Source: Stutzerimonas stutzeri (GTDB taxonomy: Bacteria; Pseudomonadota; Gammaproteobacteria; Pseudomonadales; Pseudomonadaceae). From it: a stretch of DNA of 64,000 bases. The stretch's first letter is position 1, and each line of letters opens with the position of its first letter. Under the pieces are notes generated by a model. It was not told the origin of the DNA. It searched no databases and was given only the letters and a program-made list of their open reading frames with translations. Location of the stretch: the NCBI GenBank assembly GCA_019056435.1, contig CP077641.1, forward strand, positions 1,736,001-1,800,000, written 5' to 3'. Positions 30,781-39,626 of this stretch are shown here, piece by piece. A program made the translations under genes and the position numbers.

Positions 30781-31303
30781 GCCAGCCAGCGGGCCGGCGT
30801 GCCGGCCGCGTCATGCTGGTGTTGGCCTGGGGGCGGCGTTGTTTCTGGCGACGCGGTTCTTCGCCGATTGGGAGCAGAGCCGCTACAACCCCAACCGAGA
30901 GCCCGTATCGGTCGTCAAGGGCGAGGAGATCGAAGTGCGCCTGAGGGGGAACGTGCAGGGGCATTTTGTCGCGGATGGTCGCATCAACGGCGAAACGGTG
31001 ACTTTTCTGCTGGACACCGGTGCCACCGACGTCGCCATTCCGGTGGTATTGGCAGAGCGCCTGGGGTTGCCGCGCGGCGCGCCGGTTGCGCTACAGACGG
31101 CCAATGGGCTGGCCACCGGATACCGGACCGAACTCGACAGCCTCAGCCTCGGCGAGATCCACCTGACCGGCGTACGGGCGATCGTCGCGCCGGGCTTCGA
31201 AGGTGACCAGGTCCTGCTCGGCATGAGCGCCCTGAAGCAACTTGAATTCACACAGCGCGCCGGCACCCTGGTGCTGCGCCAACACGCCACGGATCGACCA
31301 TGA
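30777..31303 (+). CDS. Membrane-anchored retropepsin-like aspartyl protease (one assembly frameshift)
   Basis: A 175-residue clan AA protease of the TIGR02281 type. After restoring one G in the run 30829-30833 the N-terminus is a membrane anchor ([18 protein letters not shown]) followed by a periplasmic domain. The catalytic motif [13 protein letters not shown] is at ~86 and a second conserved segment [12 protein letters not shown] is near the end. Only one DTG is present, so it should act as a dimer. The GTG start at 30777 overlaps the preceding stop and the end overlaps the parC start (ATGA). Periplasmic substrate unknown. Confidence 0.82.
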
Positions 31304-33558
31304 GCGAAACCCTAGACTTGAGCCTGGACGGCGTGGAACGCCGCTCGCTTGCCGACTTCACCGAGCAGGCCTATCTCAACTACTCGATGTACGTGATCAT
31401 GGACCGGGCCTTGCCGCATATCGGCGATGGTCTCAAGCCCGTTCAGCGGCGCATCGTCTATGCCATGAGCGAGCTCGGCCTGAACGCCGATGCCAAGCAC
31501 AAGAAGTCGGCCCGCACCGTGGGTGACGTGCTCGGTAAGTACCACCCACACGGTGATTCGGCCTGTTACGAAGCCATGGTTCTGATGGCACAGCCCTTCA
31601 GCTACCGCTACACGCTGGTCGACGGGCAGGGCAATTGGGGTGCGCCGGACGATCCCAAGTCCTTCGCGGCGATGCGCTACACCGAGGCGCGGCTTTCGCG
31701 TTACTCCGAGGTGCTGCTATCCGAGTTGGGACAGGGGACGGTCGACTGGGTGCCCAATTTCGACGGCACTCTGGACGAACCGTCGACCTTGCCGGCGCGC
31801 CTGCCGAACCTGCTGCTCAACGGCACCACCGGCATCGCCGTGGGCATGGCCACCGACGTGCCGCCGCACAACTTGCGGGAAGTCGCCGCCGCCTGCGTGC
31901 GTCTGCTGGACGAGCCCAAGGCCACGGTCGAACAGCTTTGCGAGCACATCCAGGGCCCGGATTATCCGACTGAGGCGGAGATCGTCACGCCGCGTGCAGA
32001 TCTGTTAAAACTCTACGAAACCGGGCGTGGCTCGGTGCGCATGCGGGCCGTTTACCGGGTCGAGGATGGCGACATCGTCGTCACCGCGTTGCCGCATCAG
32101 GTATCCGGCTCCAAGATCCTCGAACAGATCGCCGCGCAGATGCAGGCCAAGAAGCTGCCCATGGTGGCAGACCTGCGTGATGAATCCGATCATGAAAACC
32201 CCTGTCGGATCGTCATCATTCCGCGCTCCAACCGTGTCGATGCCGACGAGCTGATGCAGCACCTGTTCGCGACCACTGAGCTGGAGTCGAGCTACAGGGT
32301 CAATACCAACGTCATCGGCCTGGATGGCCGACCGCAGGTCAAGAATCTGCAGATGCTGCTCAGCGAGTGGCTGACCTACCGTATCGGCACCGTACGTCGT
32401 CGCCTGCAGTTCCGCCTGGATAAGGTCGAGAAGCGTCTGCACCTGTTGGAAGGCCTGCTGGTCGCCTTCCTCAACCTTGATGAGGTCATCCACATCATCC
32501 GCACCGAGGATCAGCCAAAGCCGGTCCTGATGGCGCGCTTCGAGCTGTCGGAGCTACAGGCCGACTACATCCTCGATACCCGCCTGCGTCAACTGGCGCG
32601 GCTGGAAGAGATGAAGATCCGTGGCGAGCAAGACGAGCTGGCCAAGGAGCGCGAGAAGTTGCTGGCGCTGTTGGGCAGCGAAACCAAGTTGAAAAAGCTG
32701 GTGCGCAAGGAGCTGCTGGAAGACGCTGAAACCTATGGCGACGATCGTCGTTCGCCGATTGTCGCCCGCGCCGAGGCACGCGCCCTGTCGGAGAACGAGC
32801 TGCTGCCGTCCGAGCCGGTGACCGTCGTCATCTCCGAGAAGGGCTGGGCGCGTTGTGCCAAGGGGCACGACATCGACGCCACAGGATTGTCCTACAAGGC
32901 CGGTGACGGCTTCCGCGCCGCCGCCGCCGGACGTTCGAACCAATACGCCGTGTTCATCGACTCGAGCGGTCGCAGCTATTCACTGGCGGCGCATTCGCTG
33001 CCTTCTGCACGCGGACAGGGCGAGCCCCTGACCGGGCGCCTCGCACCGCCGCCGGGCGTCAGTTTCGAATGCGTGCTGCTGCCCGAGGACGAGGCGCTCT
33101 ATGTCATCGCCTCGGATGCCGGCTATGGCTTCGTGGTCAAGGGCGAGGACCTGCAGGCCAAGAACAAGGCCGGCAAGGCGTTGCTGTCGCTGCCGGCCGG
33201 GGCCCGGGTGGTTGCGCCGCGGCCGCTGAAGAGCCGCGATCAGGACTGGTTGGCCGCCGTGACCACCGAGGGCCGCCTGCTGGTGTTCCCGGTGCGGGAC
33301 CTGCCACAACTTGCCAAGGGCAAGGGCAACAAGATCATTGGCATCCCGGGTGATCGCGTAGCCAGCCGCGAGGAATTCCTGACGGACCTGGCGATCCTGC
33401 CTGAGGGCGCCACGCTGGTCTTGCAGGCCGGCAAGCGCACGCTCTCGCTGAAGGCGGACGATCTGGAGCACTACAAGGGCGAGCGTGGGCGGCGGGGCAA
33501 CAAACTGCCGCGCGGTTTCCAGCGCGTAGATGCGCTGCAGGTCGAAACGGTGGGCTGA
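31300..33558 (+). CDS. parC: DNA topoisomerase IV subunit A ParC
   Basis: The DNA-cleaving subunit of topoisomerase IV, 752 residues, intact. The catalytic Tyr is in [10 protein letters not shown] (~127). The quinolone-resistance region reads [13 protein letters not shown], with Ser87 and Glu91, so no common resistance substitution is present. The C-terminal ~250 residues form the beta-pinwheel that binds DNA. The ATG overlaps the aspartyl protease stop. In pseudomonads parE and parC are in one operon with two small envelope genes between them, as seen here. Confidence 0.98.
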   Translation: MSETLDLSLDGVERRSLADFTEQAYLNYSMYVIMDRALPHIGDGLKPVQRRIVYAMSELGLNADAKHKKSARTVGDVLGKYHPHGDSACYEAMVLMAQPFSYRYTLVDGQGNWGAPDDPKSFAAMRYTEARLSRYSEVLLSELGQGTVDWVPNFDGTLDEPSTLPARLPNLLLNGTTGIAVGMATDVPPHNLREVAAACVRLLDEPKATVEQLCEHIQGPDYPTEAEIVTPRADLLKLYETGRGSVRMRAVYRVEDGDIVVTALPHQVSGSKILEQIAAQMQAKKLPMVADLRDESDHENPCRIVIIPRSNRVDADELMQHLFATTELESSYRVNTNVIGLDGRPQVKNLQMLLSEWLTYRIGTVRRRLQFRLDKVEKRLHLLEGLLVAFLNLDEVIHIIRTEDQPKPVLMARFELSELQADYILDTRLRQLARLEEMKIRGEQDELAKEREKLLALLGSETKLKKLVRKELLEDAETYGDDRRSPIVARAEARALSENELLPSEPVTVVISEKGWARCAKGHDIDATGLSYKAGDGFRAAAAGRSNQYAVFIDSSGRSYSLAAHSLPSARGQGEPLTGRLAPPPGVSFECVLLPEDEALYVIASDAGYGFVVKGEDLQAKNKAGKALLSLPAGARVVAPRPLKSRDQDWLAAVTTEGRLLVFPVRDLPQLAKGKGNKIIGIPGDRVASREEFLTDLAILPEGATLVLQAGKRTLSLKADDLEHYKGERGRRGNKLPRGFQRVDALQVETVG

Positions 33559-33626
33559 TCCAGCGCGGCTTCGAGGCTGGCTTCTGGCCGCGGTTTCACG
33601 GAAGATAGCGACCTTCGAATCCACCT

Positions 33627-33731
33627 GCCACCGAGGCCCCGTCGGTGGCAATGTAATGGCACCGCGGTTCGCGGGACGCTCCGGATGCAGCAGGTGCTGC
33701 AAGGACCGAGCGTGTCGCTCCACACGGTGTG
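33627..33731 (+). repeat. Series of short inverted repeats between parC and the PqiC-like gene
   Basis: The 186-base gap contains five short perfect inverted repeats in a row. They are GCCACCGA/TCGGTGGC (33627-33649, 7-base loop), CCGCG/CGCGG (33662-33674), GCAGCA/TGCTGC (33687-33700), GAGCG/CGCTC (33708-33720) and CACAC/GTGTG (33721-33731). The first may terminate the parC transcript. The others would lie in or near the 5' leader of the lipoprotein gene. No riboswitch family is recognised. Confidence 0.55.
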
Positions 33732-33744
33732 AGGTAGAACGAAC

Positions 33745-34437
33745 GTGTTGCGCTCCACAACCTTCATGCTGCTGGCCTGTGCCAGCCTCGCCGGTTGCAT
33801 CACCCAGCAACCTGTGCCCATGTATCGTCTGGACACCGGTGCCGTGGAGGTGCCGGCGAAGAGCGATGGCGCCTCGGTGCTGCTGGGGCCGATAAAGCTT
33901 GCCGATTATCTGCAGCGTGACGCGCTGCTGCAGCGCCTGCCCGATGGCAGCCTTGGCGAAGAGGCGCAACATGCACGCTGGGCTGGCAGCCTGAAGGGAG
34001 ATATCGATCAAGTGCTGCTGCGCCAGCTCGCCGGGCAGCTCCAAACGCAAAGTCTCGAGCTGAGCCCCGGCGCCAAGGGGTTCGTGCCTGACGTCCAGAT
34101 CGAACTGGAAATCACCCGCTTGGACTCCGGCCCGCAACATCCGGCCGTGCTGGAGGCGCAATGGCGTTTGCTGGACAAGCAGGGCAAGCGGCTGGGCAGC
34201 CGTCTGGTCCGGCTGCAGGAAGAACATGCCGGCACCACGACCGACCAGGTCCGTGCCCAGAGCCTGCTGCTTCAGCGCCTGAGCGAGATGATGGCTGGTG
34301 CTGTCGAGCCGATGCTGGTGGCGAAGGCTCCAGCCAAGCGCAGCCCCGCCAAAGCACCCCGCGCGCCTGAGCCAAGCGCTCCGGCTATCCCGGCAGTCGA
34401 GCCGATCAGGACCGATCTGGAAGTGTTCCGCTTCTGA
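33745..34437 (+). CDS. PqiC-like outer-membrane lipoprotein (ABC transport auxiliary)
   Basis: A 230-residue lipoprotein with GTG start and lipobox LAGC (Cys ~18). It resembles the DUF330/PqiC family: YRLDTG after the signal, ILLGPIKLADYLQRD-like segment (VLLGPIKLADYLQRD, ~50), and VQIELEITRLDSG in the C-terminal half. PqiC proteins hold the outer-membrane end of MCE-type lipid-transfer systems. Here no pqiA/pqiB or mce gene is adjacent, so it is an orphan or has another partner. The last ~40 residues are rich in Ala and Pro. Confidence 0.7.
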   Translation: MLRSTTFMLLACASLAGCITQQPVPMYRLDTGAVEVPAKSDGASVLLGPIKLADYLQRDALLQRLPDGSLGEEAQHARWAGSLKGDIDQVLLRQLAGQLQTQSLELSPGAKGFVPDVQIELEITRLDSGPQHPAVLEAQWRLLDKQGKRLGSRLVRLQEEHAGTTTDQVRAQSLLLQRLSEMMAGAVEPMLVAKAPAKRSPAKAPRAPEPSAPAIPAVEPIRTDLEVFRF

Positions 34438-34443
34438 CGTCCA

Positions 34444-34472
34444 GGCTGCGGCGTTGCCGCAGCCCTTTCCTT
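34444..34472. terminator. Rho-independent terminator after the PqiC-like gene
   Basis: Perfect 9-base stem GGCTGCGGC / GCCGCAGCC with a GTT loop (34444-34464), followed by CTTTCCTT. This is the most convincing intrinsic terminator in the window, and it lies between convergent genes. Confidence 0.8.
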
Positions 34473-34493
34473 ACGCAGTGACGAATGGCGGGC

Positions 34494-36029
34494 TTAGCGC
34501 CGGCTGCGGAGCTCGTGCATGCGCGCCAGCTGGCGTTCCAGCAATGATGGGTAGGGTTCGAGCAGGCGTTCGACGCAGCAGGCGCCTTCGGGGCTGGCTA
34601 TCGGGCGGATGCGGGCGCGCTGGCGGATCAGTTCATCCTCGCCGATGCCCCGCTCTACCAGCAGCAGGTTACGACTGTGCTGGGCCATGGCAAGCGCTGC
34701 CTGTGCGGGCGCGCTGAGCAGCAGCTCGCCCTGGCTGAGATCGTAGAGCCGCTCGCCCTGGGTCAAGCCGAGCTGCAGCTGCAGGGTGATGCCGCTGTCA
34801 GCTACCTCGATCTGCAGCGCATGGCCCAGCGCACGCATCAGCTCGCCACAGCACAGTGCGTGAGTCAGATAGTTCTGCTCGTCGTCCTGGCTGTGGAACA
34901 GCATCAGGCTACTGCCGTCGGCGAGCGTATGCAGTTCAGCCTGATAGAGGGTCGCGGCCTGTTGCAGGCAATCGCTGTAGCGCTGCAGCAATTCGGTCAG
35001 CCGTTCGCGCGGGAGGCGGCGCAGCTGCTCCTGGGCGCCGAGCTGGACCGCCAGAACGCCTGTCTTGCCAGCGGCAGGGCTGGGGGCGAGCGGGGCGGCC
35101 TGCATGTCCGTGCGCTCGTCACCGAGCGGTGGGGCATCGTCGTCGAAGGGGTCGAACGCCTCGCTGTCGTCGAGCTCTGCCTTGATGGACGGCAGCTTGG
35201 CGCCATCGAAGGGGGCATCCGCGTCATCAGGCTCGTCGAGCTCGAGGTCATGGTCGTCTTCTGCGGCTGGCACGTCGAAATGCGCCGAGTACAGATCCTG
35301 CAGGCTTTCGTCGAGTTCGATTTCAGGCTCGGGCTTTTCCGGAACGAGGCGGGCTTGAAGCTGGCGCGCCAGATCGCCGATCTCGTCCTGCCGACCGGCA
35401 CCCGGAGCGGGATCATCAGGGTCGCGGAGCCACAGGCGCAGTTGCATCAGTGGCAACGACAATTGCCGCCCGAGTCGCATGCTCAGCGTCAGGGTCAATG
35501 CCAGCAGGATGAGACTGAGCAGGCCCATGCTCTGGAGGCTGATGGTCATCGGCTGCTGGAACCGGGTCATGTCGAGGTTGATGCGCAGATGCCCAGCAAT
35601 GACCTCCTGAAAGCTGATCGGTGTGGAGTACAGGCCTTCCTCGTCGCCCAGCAGGTTACGCTGCGGCCGAGCACCGGATTCGGCGAGCACCTTGTTGTCG
35701 ACGCTGTAGATCGCTGCGTGCGCCACCAGGGGGTTCTTCACCAGATTGCTCAGCAGCACATTGAGGCTGAGGATGTCGTTGGCCACCAGCAGGTCGGTCG
35801 CCGAGGCGGCGGTCTGGGTGATGAGGCTCTGGCCCAGGGCGTCGGCCTGCTGCTCCATGGCGTGCTTGAACTGCATGCCCATGACCCAGGCATAGATGAT
35901 CAACGCCAGCGCGACCAGCAAAAGTGTATGGCTGGCCACCCGCAACACCAGCGGGACACGTCGCTGGCGCAAGGCACGGTAGATCAGCAGGAAGAAATTG
36001 TCGGGTTTGACGGATGCGGGCCGGTTCAC
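34494..36029 (-). CDS. SMP/YtjB-family membrane protein (AhpA-like)
   Basis: A 511-residue protein of the SMP_2 family, found divergent from serB here and in E. coli. GTG 36029 was preferred: it starts at VNRPASVKPDNFFL, the conserved N-terminus. A first membrane helix (~25-45) is followed by a periplasmic domain with VANDILSLNVLLSNLVKNPLVAHA and a second helix (~170-190). The cytoplasmic part has an acidic low-complexity linker (~235-310) and a C-terminal domain ending in the conserved QHSRNLLLVERG region. The periplasmic domain resembles a sensor, but no output motif is visible. Function is unknown; E. coli homologues were named as haemolysin-related without firm evidence. Confidence 0.75.
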   Translation of the reverse strand: MNRPASVKPDNFFLLIYRALRQRRVPLVLRVASHTLLLVALALIIYAWVMGMQFKHAMEQQADALGQSLITQTAASATDLLVANDILSLNVLLSNLVKNPLVAHAAIYSVDNKVLAESGARPQRNLLGDEEGLYSTPISFQEVIAGHLRINLDMTRFQQPMTISLQSMGLLSLILLALTLTLSMRLGRQLSLPLMQLRLWLRDPDDPAPGAGRQDEIGDLARQLQARLVPEKPEPEIELDESLQDLYSAHFDVPAAEDDHDLELDEPDDADAPFDGAKLPSIKAELDDSEAFDPFDDDAPPLGDERTDMQAAPLAPSPAAGKTGVLAVQLGAQEQLRRLPRERLTELLQRYSDCLQQAATLYQAELHTLADGSSLMLFHSQDDEQNYLTHALCCGELMRALGHALQIEVADSGITLQLQLGLTQGERLYDLSQGELLLSAPAQAALAMAQHSRNLLLVERGIGEDELIRQRARIRPIASPEGACCVERLLEPYPSLLERQLARMHELRSRR

Positions 36030-36172
36030 AGAGCGCGGCTCAACTCTTGAGGAAAGTGCCGCGCAGTATACGGAAACCGCGTGAGGGGCTGAAGGTTTCG
36101 CGCTCATAGCTGACGAATTGCAAGGTCGCTCCGCTACAGGTCCAGCCGCATCCGGCCGCCCTCTGGCTGTTG

Positions 36173-36178
36173 TAGAAT
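36173..36178 (+). promoter_or_regulatory. Possible -10 element for serB
   Basis: TAGAAT occurs 31 bases before the serB start in the divergent smp/serB gap. No clear -35 hexamer was found at the right distance, so this is a weak call. Confidence 0.3.
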
Positions 36179-36208
36179 GCCCGCCTTCTTTGCCATGGGA
36201 GCTGCGCC

Positions 36209-37423
36209 TTGCGCGAAATCGTCCTGATCAACATCACCGGGGAAGACCGTCCCGGTCTGACCGCGGCAATCACTGGCGTGCTCGCCCATGGCGGCGTGAA
36301 CATTCTCGACATCGGGCAGGCGGTCATTCACGACACCCTTTCGTTCGGCATTCTGGTCGAGATCCCGGACACCGAGCGCGCCTCCTCCGTGCTCAAGGAC
36401 GTGCTGTTTACCGGCTACAAGCTGGACCAGCAGGTGCGTTTCACGCCGGTGTCCGAGCAGGATTACCAGCATTGGGTGTCCGGCCAGGGCAAGCCACGCC
36501 ACATCGTGACGTTGCTCACGCGCAAGGTCACCGCCGAGCAACTGCAGCGGGTGAGCTCGATCACCGCCAAGTACGGCTTGAACATCGACCACATCGATCG
36601 CCTTTCCGGACGCCAGTCGCTCGACATGCCGGAAGAAGCCGGCAAGGGATGCATCGAGTTCTCCGTGCGCGGCGAGCCGGCTGACACGGCCGCCCTGCGT
36701 GCCGAATTTCTCAGCGTGGCGCAAGAGCTGAACGTCGACATCGCGTTCCAGCGTGACTCGGTGTTTCGCCGCAACCGGCGCTTGGCGGTGTTCGACATGG
36801 ACTCCACCTTGATCGAAGCGGAAGTCATTGATGAACTGGCCAAGGCGGCCGGCGTGGGCGAGCAGGTTTCGGCTATCACCGAGCGCGCGATGCGCGGCGA
36901 GCTGGATTTCCGGGCAAGCTTCACGGAGCGTCTCGCGCTGCTCAAGGGGCTTCCGGAAAGCGCGCTGGCCGAGGTGGGGGCGGGCCTGCGCCTGACCGAA
37001 GGGGCCGAATTGCTGTTCGCCGAGCTCAAGCGACTGGGCTACAAGACGGCGATCCTCTCTGGCGGGTTCACCTACTTCGCGCGACAACTGCAAGCTCGAC
37101 TGGGCATCGATTACGTCTATGCCAACGAGCTGGAGATCGTCGACGGCAAGCTGACAGGCGTGGCGCAGGAGCCCATCGTCGATGCCCAGCGAAAGGCGGA
37201 CCTGCTGCGCGATCTGGCCGCGCGTGAGGGGTTGCGGCTCGAGCAGACCATCGCGGTCGGCGACGGCGCCAATGATTTGCCGATGCTGGGCCTGGCCGGG
37301 CTGGGTGTGGCGTTCCGTGCCAAGCCGTTGGTCAAGCAGTCGGCCAAGCAGGCGATTTCCACCCTCGGCCTTGACGGCATTCTTTACCTGCTGGGATTCA
37401 GGGACCGCGAAGGGCTGGAATAG
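36209..37423 (+). CDS. serB: Phosphoserine phosphatase SerB
   Basis: Removes the phosphate from phosphoserine in serine biosynthesis. The 404 residues contain an N-terminal ACT-like pair (~1-165; INITGEDRPGLTAAITGVLA at the start) and a C-terminal HAD phosphatase. HAD motif I is FDMDSTLI (~194), motif II ILSGGFTYFA (~277), motif IV GDGANDLPML (~348). The start is TTG, preceded by GGGAG at 36197-36201. The gene is divergent from smp and convergent with fimX. Confidence 0.97.
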   Translation: MREIVLINITGEDRPGLTAAITGVLAHGGVNILDIGQAVIHDTLSFGILVEIPDTERASSVLKDVLFTGYKLDQQVRFTPVSEQDYQHWVSGQGKPRHIVTLLTRKVTAEQLQRVSSITAKYGLNIDHIDRLSGRQSLDMPEEAGKGCIEFSVRGEPADTAALRAEFLSVAQELNVDIAFQRDSVFRRNRRLAVFDMDSTLIEAEVIDELAKAAGVGEQVSAITERAMRGELDFRASFTERLALLKGLPESALAEVGAGLRLTEGAELLFAELKRLGYKTAILSGGFTYFARQLQARLGIDYVYANELEIVDGKLTGVAQEPIVDAQRKADLLRDLAAREGLRLEQTIAVGDGANDLPMLGLAGLGVAFRAKPLVKQSAKQAISTLGLDGILYLLGFRDREGLE

Positions 37424-37462
37424 CGACCGGAGGGGCGAGCGCGGGACGCCCGTATCGTGGAG

Positions 37463-37480
37463 CCGGGCTCGACGGCCCGG
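37463..37480. terminator. Short hairpin between serB and fimX
   Basis: CCGGGC / GCCCGG with a 6-base loop in the 73-base gap between these convergent genes. There is no T tract, so its role as a terminator is tentative. Confidence 0.35.
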
Positions 37481-37496
37481 TGATTCGCATGCAGTC

Positions 37497-39563
37497 CTAT
37501 TCGTCGTCCGAGGAGAAGTCGTAGTCCATCGACTGGCTGGGGCCCTGCAGATACTGCCCCTGGATATAGCCGACGCCAGCTTGCCAGAGTGTGGCGAGCA
37601 CCGTCGCGCTGTCGACGAAGGGAACCACGGTCTGCTTGGCCTGCTCGTGCAGTTCGGTCAGCAGTTGTTTCAGCGCTTCCTGATTTTCCTGCCGGCTGAG
37701 GTCCTGAGTGTAGGAGCCGTCGATTTTTACGAAATCGACGTTCAGGTGCTTGAGCGTGTTGAAAGGGTTGAGCACGCAGCCGAACTGGCTGAGCGCGATC
37801 CGGCAACCGAGCCCGGTGAGCCCCTGTACCAGTGCCTTGGCCTGCTTGAGGTAGGCCACCGCGTCGTTTTCATCGATCTGAAAGACCAGCGAATCCGGCG
37901 GCAGGCGCGACGCCTTGAGTGCGACACCCAGCCATGGGAGCAGGGTGGCGTCCTGCAGGCTCGAACTTGAGAGGTGGAGGAACAGCCGGGTGCTGTGTCC
38001 CTTGCTGCGATGCTCGGCCAGCAGTTTGATCGAATTGAGCAGAACCCAGCGGTCGATGCGCGCAGCCAGGCCGGCGTCCTTCGCAGCACCAAGAAACTCG
38101 CCGGGTGGCACCTCGACCCCTTGCGGATCGAGCAGGCGCAGCAGCACTTCGTAGTGTTCATGGCTGTCGCCGCGCAGGCTGATGACCGGCTGGAACAGGA
38201 GGCGGAAACTATTCTGTTCCAGCGCCTGTTGGACCATGGCGGTGACTTCGCCGCGATTGGCTGCGGCTGCCAGCTCATGGGCGGGGTTATAGATATTCAG
38301 GGCGTTGCCGTCGCTGAGCTCTTCGGCGCAGCGATGGGCACGGTCGATCACGTCGCGCGCCTTGGCGGTCTGTTCGTCCAGGGCGGCGACGCCGATGCTC
38401 AGCGTGGCCTGGATCGTGCGGCCGTCAATCTCGAACAGGTGACTATCGACCTTGCGCAGCAATGCCGTCAGCGACTGCTCCAGCTGCGCGGGCGTGGCAT
38501 CGGTGACCAGTACGGCAAAGGCGTCATCGCCGAAACGTGCCAGTTGAGCCTTGTCCGCGAAATGGGCGCGCAGGATCTGCGCCAGTTCGGCGAGGAGGCG
38601 GTCGGAGTTGCCCAGGCCGAGGTCCGCCTGCAGGCTGGCGAAGCGATCGACACGCAGATAGGCGAGGCTGGCGCCCTGGCCGGCCTTGACCGCACGCTCG
38701 ACGGCGTTGTCGAGCAGCTCCAGAAAGTGATTGCGGTTATGCAGGCCGGTAACCAGGTCCTGGCTGCTGATTTCACGCAGCTTTTCCAGCTCGGCATTGT
38801 CGCTCTCGGCGCGGATCACCACCTGGATGCAGGGTTCGCCGTCATAACTGGCGGGCGAGAAATGCATGCTGGCCTTGAAATTGCCGCCGTCTGCGCGTAC
38901 GCCACCGCAGACCAGTTCGGCGCTGCCCTGCATGCTCTGGTAATTCTTCAGGAAACTCTTGAAATCGGCCTGATCGCAGGACGCGATCAGGTCGATCATC
39001 GGCATGCCTTCGAGCTCCTCGACGTCCTCGTAGCCGAACAGTTCGAGATAGGCGCGGTTGGCGTAAATGTGCATGCCGTCGTGAACATAGGCGATGGCAT
39101 CGACCGAGCTATCGAGCAGGAGCTGGCAGCGCTTCTCCGCCTCCCGCAGCGCGAGCTCGGCGGAGCGGCGTGCGCGTCGGTCCTCCAGGTTGGCCAGTTC
39201 GCGGCTGGCGATCAGCACGAGCCACTCGTCCTCGCCCTGGGGCAGTGCGCGCTGGGCCCCAAGCATCAAGGCTTCGGTGATGGCTTCGGCGTCGTTGCCC
39301 TCGATCAGCTGAATGATCGGGATATCCTTGCCCTGCTTGCGTACCGCGCTGATGGCCTCGCTGGGCTCCAGATTCTCGCTGCGGGGTGCACTGATCAGCA
39401 GATCCCAGGTCTGCTGCAGCACATCGGCCAGGTCTTCGCTGGAGGTGAGGCGATGCACGCGCGTCGCCTGGCCGGCATTGCGGAACAGGCTGACCAGTCG
39501 CTCGGCTTCATTCTGCGAATCCTCAAGGATCAGCAGGCGGATGGTTTTCTTTTGCGGGGCCAT
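37497..39563 (-). CDS. fimX: FimX-type c-di-GMP effector (REC-PAS-GGDEF-EAL)
   Basis: Controls type IV pilus assembly and twitching motility; FimX binds c-di-GMP but is a poor enzyme. The protein is 688 residues (P. aeruginosa FimX is about 690). Domains: a REC-like domain (~8-125) in which the phospho-Asp position reads DLLISAP; PAS (~145-255); degenerate GGDEF with GDDAF at 345-349; EAL with EVL at 472-474, so both catalytic signatures are altered. This degeneracy is the known FimX pattern. It lies downstream of the FimW-like gene on the same strand, 63 bases apart. Confidence 0.93.
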   Translation of the reverse strand: MAPQKKTIRLLILEDSQNEAERLVSLFRNAGQATRVHRLTSSEDLADVLQQTWDLLISAPRSENLEPSEAISAVRKQGKDIPIIQLIEGNDAEAITEALMLGAQRALPQGEDEWLVLIASRELANLEDRRARRSAELALREAEKRCQLLLDSSVDAIAYVHDGMHIYANRAYLELFGYEDVEELEGMPMIDLIASCDQADFKSFLKNYQSMQGSAELVCGGVRADGGNFKASMHFSPASYDGEPCIQVVIRAESDNAELEKLREISSQDLVTGLHNRNHFLELLDNAVERAVKAGQGASLAYLRVDRFASLQADLGLGNSDRLLAELAQILRAHFADKAQLARFGDDAFAVLVTDATPAQLEQSLTALLRKVDSHLFEIDGRTIQATLSIGVAALDEQTAKARDVIDRAHRCAEELSDGNALNIYNPAHELAAAANRGEVTAMVQQALEQNSFRLLFQPVISLRGDSHEHYEVLLRLLDPQGVEVPPGEFLGAAKDAGLAARIDRWVLLNSIKLLAEHRSKGHSTRLFLHLSSSSLQDATLLPWLGVALKASRLPPDSLVFQIDENDAVAYLKQAKALVQGLTGLGCRIALSQFGCVLNPFNTLKHLNVDFVKIDGSYTQDLSRQENQEALKQLLTELHEQAKQTVVPFVDSATVLATLWQAGVGYIQGQYLQGPSQSMDYDFSSDDE

Positions 39564-39626
39564 GGGCAGCAGCTTTGGGGCGCGCCCTGGGCGGCGCGTA
39601 GGGCTAAAAGAACGGTGAGCCGCAAT

